From Micavibrio sp. UBA6212 (GTDB lineage: Bacteria > Pseudomonadota > Alphaproteobacteria > Micavibrionales > Micavibrionaceae): a stretch of DNA of 64,000 nucleotides. The translations under genes and the position numbers were made by a program. A model generated the notes under the pieces. It saw only the letters and a list, made by a program, of their open reading frames with translations. It was not told the DNA's origin and searched no databases. The stretch covers positions 11,865 to 75,864 of the forward strand of contig DISK01000005.1 of NCBI GenBank assembly GCA_002421905.1. The letters run 5' to 3'. This document shows, one piece after another, positions 35,891 to 44,329 of the stretch. Each line of letters opens with the position of its first letter. Positions within the stretch are counted from its first letter, which is position 1.

Positions 35891-36247
35891 CTAACAATTC
35901 CCGCATTTTTCCGTGAATTGTACATACACGGAAATCCAGCCATGCACCGACCGCAAGTTCTTTGGCGGGCGAACAGGGTTGTCGCTTTCAGGAAGAATAC
36001 GTCCGGTCATCCGATAATAACGACCAAGCGCGCGCAATTTATGACGCAGTTTATCAATAGCTTGATCCGGCGATTGTGCGACGACATTCAAGTCAGGAAT
36101 AGAGGACAAGATCGCTCTGTATTGGTCCCCTTGATAAGTATTCCGATCTCCCTGATCGATGACAGCCGACTCATTCTCCGTAAGCCCGAGTGTACCAGTT
36201 GCAATTTTAACAGGAATGCACTCGATCCAGTACCCGTTCTGAGGCAT
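35891..36247 (-). CDS. HicB-like orphan protein
   Basis: A 118-residue protein of uncertain family. The segment YRAILSSIPDLNVVAQSP followed by QAIDKLRHKLRAL and RMTGRILPESDNPVRPP fits the HicB-antitoxin-like fold, in which a beta-sheet is followed by a helix rich in alternating charges and an LPP-like loop. No HicA-sized toxin gene is next to it, and no C-terminal DNA-binding domain is seen. ATG 36247 is chosen because GGGAG lies eight bases upstream, whereas ATG 36262 would place that site inside the coding sequence. Confidence 0.65.
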   Translation of the reverse strand: MPQNGYWIECIPVKIATGTLGLTENESAVIDQGDRNTYQGDQYRAILSSIPDLNVVAQSPDQAIDKLRHKLRALGRYYRMTGRILPESDNPVRPPKNLRSVHGWISVYVQFTEKCGNC

Positions 36248-36474
36248 TGGTCTATCTCCCATTTATTTTTTATACTATATAAGTACTTGTATAACATATT
36301 TTTTTTGCTTTTGCAAAAAATTGGACGGATCGTATCGAATATTAAGCTAATTTAATTAAACATGATATTTTTATGAATGAATCTTCCTATTTTCACAAAC
36401 GACCCTTGACCCTATAATAGGAAAAAATACAATATTAAGAAATTTTGAAATAAAATTAGGAAGACACACATCCC

Positions 36475-36843
36475 ATGACCTCCACAACTTATGATTCCCA
36501 AAATATTTTTGCAAAAATTTTACGTGGAGAAATCCCGTGTACCAAAATTTATGAAGATGACCACACTCTGGCCTTCCGTGATATCACCCCCAAAGCCCCC
36601 CAGCATATTCTGGTCATCCCTAAAGGAGCCTATACCGACATTGTTGATTTCGGCACCAAGGCCTCCCCAGAGGAAATCACCCAGTTCTACAGAGCTGTTT
36701 CAAAAATCGCCGGGCAGGAGAATTTACAAGTTGAGGGATTCCGCGCGATTGCCAATACCGGACTTAATGGCGGGCAAGAAGTCCCCCATTTTCACATTCA
36801 CCTTTTGGGCGGAAAAAAACTGGGAGCCATGCTCCCCGAGTAA
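36475..36843 (+). CDS. hinT: HIT-family nucleotide phosphoramidase
   Basis: A 122-residue histidine-triad protein. The catalytic triad HFHIHLL (His105, His107, His109) is intact, with the N-terminal IFAKILRGEIPCTKIYEDD and QHILVIPK typical of HinT purine nucleoside phosphoramidase. AGGA precedes the ATG by more than ten bases. It is separate from neighbours; the gene downstream is convergent. Physiological role in bacteria is poorly defined. Confidence 0.93.
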   Translation: MTSTTYDSQNIFAKILRGEIPCTKIYEDDHTLAFRDITPKAPQHILVIPKGAYTDIVDFGTKASPEEITQFYRAVSKIAGQENLQVEGFRAIANTGLNGGQEVPHFHIHLLGGKKLGAMLPE

Positions 36844-36855
36844 GGGCCGGTTAAA

Positions 36856-37461
36856 CTAAACAGGGCGCCGATTCAAAGCGGGGAAAGCTATAACATTATC
36901 GACAGGAACCGCCGAAGAGAAAGAGAAGGAAGACGCTTCCAATTCTCTGACTGGCTGTTCACCAGCTTCATCATAATCAAACAGATCATGTTCGACATCC
37001 ATGGCTGCGGCATGCGCAGAGCAATGATCATAGAAGATAATAGCAATATCATGCAGAGCAACAGAAACATCCGGCAGGGACGCTGCCATGGAGAAAAGAT
37101 CTGCAAAGCTCTCCAGATCTTCTTGCATATAGATTGCGTATCCCGAGCAGGTTTGCTTCATACTATGGTGAAGCCCAGCCAGATAACGCGGAGCATAATC
37201 ATCAAATGCGGCATCGGCCTGAATGGACAGACCAATTTGCAGTGCCTCATCAAGGAATTTTTCCATCGCCATATAGCGTGCAGCACAAGCCGCAGTCAGC
37301 AGGCATTTTTCAGCTGTCATCTCGGACAAGGCAACTTCGAGGGCATAGGACTCGTCTTCCGGAAGCGGCATCCGGCGATCCAGCATCTCTGCAATCATCA
37401 CTGGCACTTCCAACGAGAAATGCACACGGATAATATCTTTGTCTGAAATCATATCACTCAT
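36856..37461 (-). CDS. Unknown soluble protein downstream of folC
   Basis: A 201-residue acidic, mostly helical protein without membrane segments, not matched to a family. Alanine- and methionine-rich helices (AARYMAMEKFLDEALQIG) fill most of the length, and a low-complexity tail ends VDNVIAFPALNRRPV. It is the last gene on the minus strand in the order accD-folC-this gene, after a 64-base gap, so co-transcription is possible. ATG 37452 is an alternative start. Confidence 0.65.
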   Translation of the reverse strand: MSDMISDKDIIRVHFSLEVPVMIAEMLDRRMPLPEDESYALEVALSEMTAEKCLLTAACAARYMAMEKFLDEALQIGLSIQADAAFDDYAPRYLAGLHHSMKQTCSGYAIYMQEDLESFADLFSMAASLPDVSVALHDIAIIFYDHCSAHAAAMDVEHDLFDYDEAGEQPVRELEASSFSFSSAVPVDNVIAFPALNRRPV

Positions 37462-37525
37462 ACTGGCATTAAGCGCCCAGTACGTAAAAAAATCGTTAAG
37501 CTCCTGTTCTATCTCCTCGATCTAT

Positions 37526-38890
37526 CTATTCATGTCGGGAGAGAACGGCCCCCATCAGATAAAGAGAGCCTGTTACCAGAATACGGCATGGGGCAGGTGC
37601 CATAGATAAGATATGTCTGATGGATGCCTCCAGACCTTCCGCATGATCTATGGAACCAGCATAAGAGCGCCCCAACACAGAAGATAAATCCGTACCCTCA
37701 AAGCTCAATGGTTGATCCGGAATGGTTATTGCGTGAACAGAGCTGGCATAAGGAGCAAGAGGTTCAAAAAATTCTAGGGGGTCTTTGGTAGTCAGCATTC
37801 CCAGAATTAGATGAAGATCCTTACCATCTCTATCACGCCAGTTTTTGGCCTGTTCGGCGAGAGCTTGCCCGCAACTATCGTTATGTCCGCCATCAATCCA
37901 AAGTTCATAGCCATCCGGTAACAGATCAATCAAGGGGCCATGGGATATTTTTTGCAACCGTGCAGGCCATCTGGCACTGACCAATCCCCGTTCCATGGCA
38001 GAAAGTCCCACAGGGTCTTCAAAACGGTCGGCAATAGACAGCATTGCAACCGCAGCAAGGGCTGCATTCCCAAATTGATGGGAACCAACCAGATTCGGAT
38101 GCGGAAAATCAAAAATATTTTCACCCGAATGCACCATAATTTTATCTGGAAGAACATCAAATGACCATTCAGCCCCATGACGCAAAAGCGGGGCATTCTG
38201 ATCCTGCGCAATCTGGTCAAAGACATCCATAACTTCCGGATGAATCTGCGGCCCGATCACACAAGGGACATGAGGTTTAATAATGCCACCCTTTTCAAAG
38301 GCAATCTCACGATAAGCATGGCCCAAAAATTTGGTATGGTCGCGCGAGATCACATTGATAATAGACAAAAGCGGATTAGGGATAACGTTTGTTGCATCAA
38401 ATTGACCGCCCATTCCAACTTCGACCAAAGTAACATCAGCCGGATTGCGGGAAAAAGCCAGAAACCCCGCTGCCGTAATCAGCTCGAAAGATGTTGTTTC
38501 CTGTCCATGATTAACCTGTTCAACCTCGTTGAATAAATCAAGTATCGCAGGTGTTGACATCTCGTTCCCCGAGAGAACAAGTCGTTCATTAAACCGCACC
38601 AGATGGGGAGATGTCATCACATGACAGGTTTTGCCTGCGGCCTCGAACATCGCGCGCAAATAAGCAATGACCGATCCCTTACCATTTGTTCCAGCAACGT
38701 GAATGACAGGGGGTAAGGATAGATGGGGATTCCCCAGATCCTCCAATAAACGCAGAGTCCGCTCCAACCCCGGATCAATACCACGCGGATAATATCCGGT
38801 TAAGCGATCAAGCAATGCCTGAAGACGCGGATCCGGATCAAAATGATCCGGCAGAGCTCGCGATAAAGAGGGATCAGGCGCGAGAAGCAC
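37526..38890 (-). CDS. folC: Folylpolyglutamate / dihydrofolate synthase
   Basis: ATP-dependent ligase of the Mur superfamily that makes dihydrofolate from dihydropteroate and adds glutamates. The P-loop HVAGTNGKGSVIAYL, TSPHLVRFNER and WIDGGHNDSCGQAL are all present. The frame extends upstream to TTG 38950, inside accD. GTG 38890 leaves about 32 residues before YYPRGIDPGLERT, close to the family's usual N terminus, with a 17-base overlap with accD. ATG 38932 is a possible alternative, so the start is uncertain. The accD-folC order is common in many bacteria. Confidence 0.9.
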   Translation of the reverse strand: MLLAPDPSLSRALPDHFDPDPRLQALLDRLTGYYPRGIDPGLERTLRLLEDLGNPHLSLPPVIHVAGTNGKGSVIAYLRAMFEAAGKTCHVMTSPHLVRFNERLVLSGNEMSTPAILDLFNEVEQVNHGQETTSFELITAAGFLAFSRNPADVTLVEVGMGGQFDATNVIPNPLLSIINVISRDHTKFLGHAYREIAFEKGGIIKPHVPCVIGPQIHPEVMDVFDQIAQDQNAPLLRHGAEWSFDVLPDKIMVHSGENIFDFPHPNLVGSHQFGNAALAAVAMLSIADRFEDPVGLSAMERGLVSARWPARLQKISHGPLIDLLPDGYELWIDGGHNDSCGQALAEQAKNWRDRDGKDLHLILGMLTTKDPLEFFEPLAPYASSVHAITIPDQPLSFEGTDLSSVLGRSYAGSIDHAEGLEASIRHILSMAPAPCRILVTGSLYLMGAVLSRHE

Positions 38891-39944
38891 TGCGCGCCCG
38901 ACGTTTGTTTTTACCAACCACTGGAACCACATCTTCATTGGCCGGATCAAGCTGTCTAATCACAGCCTTATTAATGGTGGGATGGGCAACAGCAACACCA
39001 GCAGAAAGAACTTTGGCCGCCAACGCTTCCGATTTTGAAGTCGCCGGTTTCTTCCCACGTCCACCTTCAGGCCCGCCGACAGGCGCATCGTCAACAATAC
39101 GGCGCATCAGAAGGGAAAGAAGACGAGACAATGTTTCCTTGAGATCCTGACGGGCCACAACGATATCCACCATACCATGTTCGCGGCAATATTCAGCCGT
39201 TTGGAATCCAGCAGGCAATTGTTCACGGATGGTTTCCTCGATGACGCGCTTCCCGGCAAAACCGATCATACATCCGGGTTCTGCAAGATGAAGGTCACCC
39301 AACATGGCAAAAGAAGCACTCACTCCACCGGTTGTCGGATCAGTCAGCAACACGATATAAGGAAGACCTGCATCCTTGACCATTTGAACAGCAATGACAG
39401 TCCGCGGCAACTGGATCAGGGAAATCATTCCTTCTTGCATCCTTGCGCCCCCCGATGCCGGAACAGCAATCAGGGCCGCATTTTTCTGGACAGCAATTTC
39501 TGCGGCACGAACCAGACCTTCACCAACAGCAGCCCCCATCGAGCCACCCATAAAAGCAAAATTGAAGGCCGCAACAACCGTCGGGTTTCCACCAATCACC
39601 CCAAGAGCCACAATAATGGCATCTTTTTCACCAGTCTTGGATTGAGCATCCTTCAGACGGTCGCTATATTTTTTCTTGTCCTTGAATTTCAAAGGATCCT
39701 GCGGAACAGTCGGGATTTCCATCCGTTCATATTTTCCATCATCAAACATCAACTCAAGACGCTCAGAGATGCTGATCTTCATATGATACCCGCAATGGGT
39801 ACAGACATTCATGTTCTCGGCCAGATCACGGTGGAACAGCATCCCTTCACAAGATGGGCATTTTTGCCACAAATTGTCAGGCACATCTTTTGACCCGACG
39901 ATCGAGCGGATTTTGGGGCGAATAAAATTCGATAACCAGTTCAT
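38874..39944 (-). CDS. accD: Acetyl-CoA carboxylase carboxyltransferase subunit beta
   Basis: Beta subunit of the carboxyltransferase in fatty acid synthesis, 356 residues. A four-cysteine zinc ribbon (CPSC and CTHC, about residues 29-51) precedes the crotonase-like domain with ASGGARMQEGMISLIQL and DPTTGGVSASFAMLGD. The C terminus has a basic, low-complexity extension (GKKPATSKSEALAAKV to RRARSASRA) that is longer than in E. coli. folC follows with a short overlap. Confidence 0.96.
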   Translation of the reverse strand: MNWLSNFIRPKIRSIVGSKDVPDNLWQKCPSCEGMLFHRDLAENMNVCTHCGYHMKISISERLELMFDDGKYERMEIPTVPQDPLKFKDKKKYSDRLKDAQSKTGEKDAIIVALGVIGGNPTVVAAFNFAFMGGSMGAAVGEGLVRAAEIAVQKNAALIAVPASGGARMQEGMISLIQLPRTVIAVQMVKDAGLPYIVLLTDPTTGGVSASFAMLGDLHLAEPGCMIGFAGKRVIEETIREQLPAGFQTAEYCREHGMVDIVVARQDLKETLSRLLSLLMRRIVDDAPVGGPEGGRGKKPATSKSEALAAKVLSAGVAVAHPTINKAVIRQLDPANEDVVPVVGKNKRRARSASRA

Positions 39945-40198
39945 AAATATCTCTCAAATAACAAAGCTTGGTGTAAAGCGGGACTATAGCGGAAAAGACC
40001 GCCCCAACTCAAGCCCAGCTTAAAGGTCGGACAAAATACCATATATTATGAATAATTTAGGCGGATTTAATTATGGGGAGGGAAAGGAAGAGGACATCCT
40101 GTCCCTTGAGAATCAAGTGCCATAATGCTAAGTCTTTGGGACTATCGAATGGGGAAGCTTATGACTCCCCACAGACAAAAATATAAAGGATGCCCAGT

Positions 40199-40723
40199 AT
40201 GATAAGACTCGCCACACTCGCTTTTTTGATTCCTGCCCTCATTATGTTGAGTGCTTGTAGCGGCGGAGAAGCAAAATATCCAACAGGTGCAGATCGCACA
40301 GCAACCGGTGCCAATAGCATTTATGATGAAGCACCCAGCATTTTCGGGGAAGGCGGGCTGGACATTTTCAACAGCAAGAAATCGTCCGGCAATGATGGAA
40401 GTGGGGTCGCCGTTAACAGTTATTTATGGCGCGCCGCTCTTGATACAGTCTCCTTTATGCCACTGGCATCAGCTGATCCTTTTGGCGGAACCATTATTAC
40501 CGATTGGTATTCCGACCCCTCTTCACCGCAAGAACGCACCAAGTTGAATGTCTTTATCCTTGATAAACAGCTCAAGGCTGATGCAATCTCGGTCAAAGTC
40601 TTCCGTCAGGTCAAATCCGGCGGATCATGGAGGGATGCCACCGTGGCTGCCGATACCGGCCGCAAAATGGAGGATGCCATCCTGACCCGCGCCCGTGAAA
40701 TGCGCCTTGCCCAAGAGGACTAG
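40199..40723 (+). CDS. DUF3576-type lipoprotein
   Basis: A 174-residue predicted lipoprotein. Signal peptide and lipobox LSAC are followed by a low-complexity GADRTATGANSIYDE stretch and a domain with NSYLWRAALDTVSFMPLASADPFGGTIITDWYSDP, typical of the alphaproteobacterial DUF3576 family, whose function is unknown. ATG 40199 is preferred over ATG 40190 because AAAGGA sits eight bases before it and overlaps the other start. A strong shared terminator follows. Confidence 0.85.
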   Translation: MIRLATLAFLIPALIMLSACSGGEAKYPTGADRTATGANSIYDEAPSIFGEGGLDIFNSKKSSGNDGSGVAVNSYLWRAALDTVSFMPLASADPFGGTIITDWYSDPSSPQERTKLNVFILDKQLKADAISVKVFRQVKSGGSWRDATVAADTGRKMEDAILTRAREMRLAQED

Positions 40724-40757
40724 GCCTGAAACCGGAGTCAGGAAATACTGGATACTA

Positions 40758-40783
40758 AAAAGGCCTGAGTTTTCAGGCCTTTT
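40758..40783. terminator. Bidirectional terminator between the DUF3576 gene and rlmB
   Basis: AAAAGGCCTGA (40758-40768) pairs with TCAGGCCTTTT (40773-40783), an 11-bp perfect stem with a 4-base loop and T-rich tails in both directions. It lies between two convergent genes. Confidence 0.92.
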
Positions 40784-40784
40784 C

Positions 40785-41756
40785 TTATTTTAAGCAATCA
40801 GCCGACACCGCATAAAGCGAAACGGCTGCTGCGTTCGAGACATTCAGGCTCGATAGAGCTCCGAAGGTCGGTAATTGAACCAGAATATCACATTTATCCC
40901 GTACCAGAGGACGAAGTCCCGGCCCTTCTGCCCCCAGAACCAGCAATGTCCGGTCATATTTAGGAGCCTGACCGATTGTTTTCTCGCCGCGCTCATCCAG
41001 AGCCAAAGCAAAATAACCATGTTCTTGCATCGTCTCGATCGAACGCGCCAGATTGGTTTCATAGACAACAGGAATATGTTCCATTGCCCCGCTGGCGATC
41101 TTGGCCACCAGACCACTTAATTCAGGCGCATAACGGCTTTGAACGATGATGGCTTCGGCACCGAACGCACAAGCCGAACGGATCACGGCCCCCAGATTAT
41201 GGGGGTCAGTCACCTGATCAAGTAAAACAATAACCGATTTTTCCTTGGTCGCAGCCTTGTTCAATATATCAGGTAAGAAAACTTCGGCGAGCGGATCGCA
41301 ATCAAGACCTATCCCCTGATGAACCATTCCCTTAGGCAGCACCCGATCAAAGGTTTCTTTTTCCAGCAAAGTAACGGACGGCAAATCCCGCCCTTCTTTC
41401 ATGGCGGCACGCACCATCAGAACCACTTCGTCTTCAGTCTGCTCGGTTGCGTATATATGATGGATTTTCCGCTCGGGGTTATGCAGAGCCGCCGTCACAG
41501 CATGCGACCCGAATAAAGTTATTTTGAGACGCGGAGCTCTTTGTTCGCCACCTTTGTTCTTGTGGAAAGAATCTGGTTTTGGGCCGTTTCCTGCCCCCTG
41601 ACGGGTTGCTGGACGGCGATTGGGTGCTTTCTTCCCCCGCTCTGATCCTGCATCATGCTCATGGCGGCCCGTCCTGCCCCCACCGGCTTTTCCGTCACGG
41701 GAACGACCCTGTCCCGACGACTTTCCACCTTTTCCGAAAGAATTTTTCATTTTCAT
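40785..41756 (-). CDS. rlmB: 23S rRNA (guanosine-2'-O-)-methyltransferase, TrmH/RlmB family
   Basis: SPOUT-class 2'-O-methyltransferase of 323 residues. After a basic, low-complexity N-terminal extension of about 75 residues (glycine/lysine/arginine-rich) comes the substrate-binding domain (ITLFGSHAVTAAL), then the knot domain with LLDQVTDPHNLGAVIRSA, LVLGAEGPGLRPLV and LPTFGALSSLNVSNAAAV. These are the three TrmH motifs. RlmB methylates G2251 in E. coli. The long basic tail may aid RNA binding. ATG 41750 is an alternative start. Confidence 0.9.
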   Translation of the reverse strand: MKMKNSFGKGGKSSGQGRSRDGKAGGGRTGRHEHDAGSERGKKAPNRRPATRQGAGNGPKPDSFHKNKGGEQRAPRLKITLFGSHAVTAALHNPERKIHHIYATEQTEDEVVLMVRAAMKEGRDLPSVTLLEKETFDRVLPKGMVHQGIGLDCDPLAEVFLPDILNKAATKEKSVIVLLDQVTDPHNLGAVIRSACAFGAEAIIVQSRYAPELSGLVAKIASGAMEHIPVVYETNLARSIETMQEHGYFALALDERGEKTIGQAPKYDRTLLVLGAEGPGLRPLVRDKCDILVQLPTFGALSSLNVSNAAAVSLYAVSADCLK

Positions 41757-41875
41757 GGCTTTTTCTATGCTCTTTGCTCTTGACTTTATGTGCGAAATCT
41801 CTTTTCTTCTGTTCTCGCAATTCTGTCCAGCTTTTTTATTAAAGCACGGTCAAAAAGCGGAAGTAAACACCTGTT

Positions 41876-41961
41876 GGAAGGGTGGCCGAGTGGTTAATGG
41901 CAGCAGACTGTAAATCTGCCCGCGTGAGCGTACACAGGTTCAAATCCTGTCCCTTCCACCA
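41876..41961 (+). tRNA. tRNA-Tyr (anticodon GTA)
   Basis: Complete cloverleaf with acceptor GGAAGGG/CCCTTCC, anticodon GTA at 41910-41912, a long type II variable arm, TTCAAAT T-loop and an encoded CCA end. A terminator follows within three bases. Confidence 0.96.
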
Positions 41962-41963
41962 TT

Positions 41964-42000
41964 TACTAAAGAAGCCTCCCTTGTGGGGGCTTTTTTAGTA
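41964..42000 (+). terminator. Terminator after tRNA-Tyr
   Basis: A long imperfect hairpin: TACTAAA...AGCCTCCC (from 41964) pairs with GGGGGCT...TTTAGTA (to 42000) around TTGT, with a T-run in the 3' arm. Confidence 0.85.
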
Positions 42001-42130
42001 AATAGAGAAAAGTTTTGAACCGTCAAAGATTCACGGCAAGGGCGATGACCCAACAGTCGGCATTTGCCCTTGAATAATGACGTTATTCCCAATATATATA
42101 GTGTTATATTTTCTAGGAGAAATATAAATT

Positions 42131-43204
42131 ATGTTTACAGCGCTCATAGCGTTTTCTGTGCTCTCTATTCTTATATCTTTTCTATGTTCGCTTTGGGAAG
42201 CTGTGCTTTTGAGCATTTCACCCTCTTATATGCAGACAAAATTAAATGAGGGAGGAAAAATCGGGGCCATTCTCAAAGACTTCAAGGAGAATATTGATCG
42301 GCCACTTGCGGCGATTCTAACACTTAATACCATTGCCCACACAGTAGGTGCAATTGGGGTAGGTCAGGAAGCCACCAAAATATGGGCTGACAGCAACCCG
42401 GTTATTACTGGTTTTGTAGTTCCTGCAATTATGACGACAGCCATTCTGATTCTTTCTGAAATCATTCCTAAAACAATCGGCGCTACAAACTGGAGATTTC
42501 TGGCGCCATTTACTGTCCGCAGCTTGCAGATTGTTTTAAGAGTTATTTCTCCCATTATATGGGTGTGCCAGCTGGTGACAAAAGTATTTAATTCCCAGAA
42601 AGAAAAGAGTGTTTTTTCCAGAACAGACTTTCTGGCGATGGCACAAATCGGATCACAAGAAGGCGCGCTGGACGAAGCAGAGACAAAATTCATACAAAAT
42701 CTTATGCAATTCAAAAATTACAAAGCAAAAGATGTGATGACACCCCGTACGGTTACCGTGTCTGCCTCTCAAAATATGACGGCCAGAGAGTTTTACGATC
42801 TGCAGGAAGAGCTTGTTTTTTCGCGTATTCCGCTTCGCGAAGATCATAAGCGTGAGACAATTGTCGGTTACGTTCTCAAAGACACCGTTCTTGAACACTT
42901 GATTGACGATGACAAAGACAAGCCGTTAAGCGCGTTTAAGAGAGATATTATATCTGTTCCTGAATCTTACAGCATCTTGCAACTCTTTAATGATTTCATT
43001 CAAAAACGTGAGCATATCGCCTTGGTCGTGGATGATTTTGGCGGCATGTCGGGGCTTGTAACGATGGAAGATATTGTAGAAACCCTTCTAGGTGCCGAAA
43101 TTGTTGACGAGACGGATAAAATTATAGATTTGCAGGATATGGCAAAAAAGCAATGGAAGAACCGCTATAAGAAAGCAATCCTTCCGCAGGATAAAACCGT
43201 CTAG
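42131..43204 (+). CDS. CNNM/CorC-type DUF21 and CBS-domain membrane protein
   Basis: A 357-residue protein of the CNNM/HlyC/CorC family, implicated in magnesium or cobalt transport or its control. Three to four membrane helices form the DUF21 domain (residues about 1-145; LSEIIPKTIGATNW is typical), followed by a linker GALDEAETKFIQNLM and two CBS domains (MTPRTVTVSASQNM and VVDDFGGMSGLVTMEDI). The C-terminal CorC/HlyC domain found in longer members is absent. AGGAG lies 12 bases before the ATG. Transport of a particular ion is not established. Confidence 0.88.
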   Translation: MFTALIAFSVLSILISFLCSLWEAVLLSISPSYMQTKLNEGGKIGAILKDFKENIDRPLAAILTLNTIAHTVGAIGVGQEATKIWADSNPVITGFVVPAIMTTAILILSEIIPKTIGATNWRFLAPFTVRSLQIVLRVISPIIWVCQLVTKVFNSQKEKSVFSRTDFLAMAQIGSQEGALDEAETKFIQNLMQFKNYKAKDVMTPRTVTVSASQNMTAREFYDLQEELVFSRIPLREDHKRETIVGYVLKDTVLEHLIDDDKDKPLSAFKRDIISVPESYSILQLFNDFIQKREHIALVVDDFGGMSGLVTMEDIVETLLGAEIVDETDKIIDLQDMAKKQWKNRYKKAILPQDKTV

Positions 43205-43222
43205 TTATGGGGCTTGTTAAAC

Positions 43223-43573
43223 CTAATCCGTAACTTTCTTCACAAATTCGGATTTAAGACCCATCGCGCCAATACCGGGGATTTTACAATCAATATCATG
43301 ATCGCCCGCCACCAGACGGATATTCTTGACCTTGGTGCCGACCTTCACAACAGAAGAAGATCCTTTGACCTTCAAATCCTTGATAACGGTCACAGTATCC
43401 CCGTCTTGTAAAAGAGTTCCATTAGAATCCTTAACAACCAGACCTGCCTCTTCTTCGGATTTGACAACATCCGCAACAGACCAGACATGACCACATTCCA
43501 TGCAGGTCACACTGCCATCATTTTCAAAAACATAATCCGCGCCACATTCGGGGCATATTAGTGAGGCCGACAT
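43223..43573 (-). CDS. phnA: PhnA-like zinc-ribbon protein (YjdM type)
   Basis: A 116-residue protein of the PhnA/YjdM family: N-terminal zinc ribbon with CPECG and CMECG, then an SH3-like PhnA domain with GTLLQDGDTVTVIKDLKVKGSS. Despite the name, the family is not the phosphonoacetate hydrolase and is of uncertain function. ATG 43573 is preferred over ATG 43630 because AAAGGA lies seven bases upstream and the protein then starts at the usual MSASLICPEC. Confidence 0.9.
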   Translation of the reverse strand: MSASLICPECGADYVFENDGSVTCMECGHVWSVADVVKSEEEAGLVVKDSNGTLLQDGDTVTVIKDLKVKGSSSVVKVGTKVKNIRLVAGDHDIDCKIPGIGAMGLKSEFVKKVTD

Positions 43574-43895
43574 AATCGGTTCCTTTCCTTCTTTCATTAT
43601 CAATTTATCCTCTATGCGTTTAACATGCATGAAGCCCAGCGCAAAGGGAGAAAAAGAAAAAACCGGGCGTACGTTTCAATAGACGTACACAAAACCCTCC
43701 TCAATCTTCCCTCAAACTCAGTTCGTTCTGCGAAAAAAATTTTTCTTGAGAAAGATTTTGGTCCATTTTCTTTGTTTTGAGGAAATTTCAAAACAGCAAA
43801 AATTCCGCCCAAAATGGGGCGAGGGGGCAGAATTAAGACTGTACGTCTCAACAATCTAGCAAAACCACCCACAAAAGTAAAGGAATAAATTCCTT
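43574..43895. other. Gene-poor AT-rich stretch
   Basis: This 322-base gap holds no convincing gene. It contains a dyad GTACGT...ACGTAC (43669-43688) and a further copy of the 11-base motif GTACGTYTCAA at 43841-43851, 172 bases after the first (43669-43679). These could be regulator sites but may be chance. A-rich and T-rich runs near 43730-43750 suggest promoter-like composition only. Confidence 0.3.
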
Positions 43896-44195
43896 TTATG
43901 ATTTGAAATTGAACGGCGGGTAGTTTGAGGTAATATCAGGAACCTCAATTGCATGCTCACGAATCGAAGGGGCTTCAGCCTGACCACCACCCCAATATCT
44001 GGGACCAGTAACATCACGACCAGCCCCTTCATATGTAACGGGAATAATGGGCAGAGGTGTCAAACCCGAGGCGCGTTGATATTGTGTGCAAAAACTTTTC
44101 CATATCCTGTCTTTATCCAACTCTGTGGCCAAAACACGCTCACCAGCTGCAGCGGCACGTTCCAAGCTGGATTTAAGTCCTGAATCTTTAGACAT
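43896..44195 (-). CDS. Small unknown protein
   Basis: A 99-residue soluble protein of no recognised family. The coding call rests on a good ribosome binding site (AGGAG six bases before the ATG), an amphipathic N-terminal half (SSLERAAAAGERVLATELDKD) and a proline/glycine-rich C-terminal half. No membrane segment or signal peptide. It stands alone between the PhnA-like gene and mdh on the same strand. Function unknown. Confidence 0.6.
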   Translation of the reverse strand: MSKDSGLKSSLERAAAAGERVLATELDKDRIWKSFCTQYQRASGLTPLPIIPVTYEGAGRDVTGPRYWGGGQAEAPSIREHAIEVPDITSNYPPFNFKS

Positions 44196-44270
44196 TTGAC
44201 ACTCCTTATAAAATTTATGGCCTGACTATAGCATAAAATATGTAAATTATAAAACAAAAACTGGCTTAAA

Positions 44271-44295
44271 GAAAAATCCCGCAAAAAAGCGGGAT
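44271..44295 (-). terminator. Terminator after mdh
   Basis: On the minus strand ATCCCGC and GCGGGAT form a 7-bp stem with a T6 loop, followed by TTTTTC. It lies 35 bases after the mdh stop. Confidence 0.85.
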
Positions 44296-44329
44296 CAATC
44301 ACTTTAGCTATAAAGAGGACTGACTATAC

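Noticed and set aside
35876..36355. Open frame of 159 codons on the plus strand opposite the HicB-like gene
   Set aside because: Composition is typical of an antisense shadow; the minus-strand frame has a proper ribosome site and fold-like sequence.
38177..38536. Open frame opposite folC
   Set aside because: Shadow of folC; no start signal.
43612..43872. Open frame of 86 codons on the minus strand in the gene-poor gap
   Set aside because: Its arginine/leucine/phenylalanine-rich composition is not protein-like, no ribosome site precedes it, and it overlaps repeat motifs.
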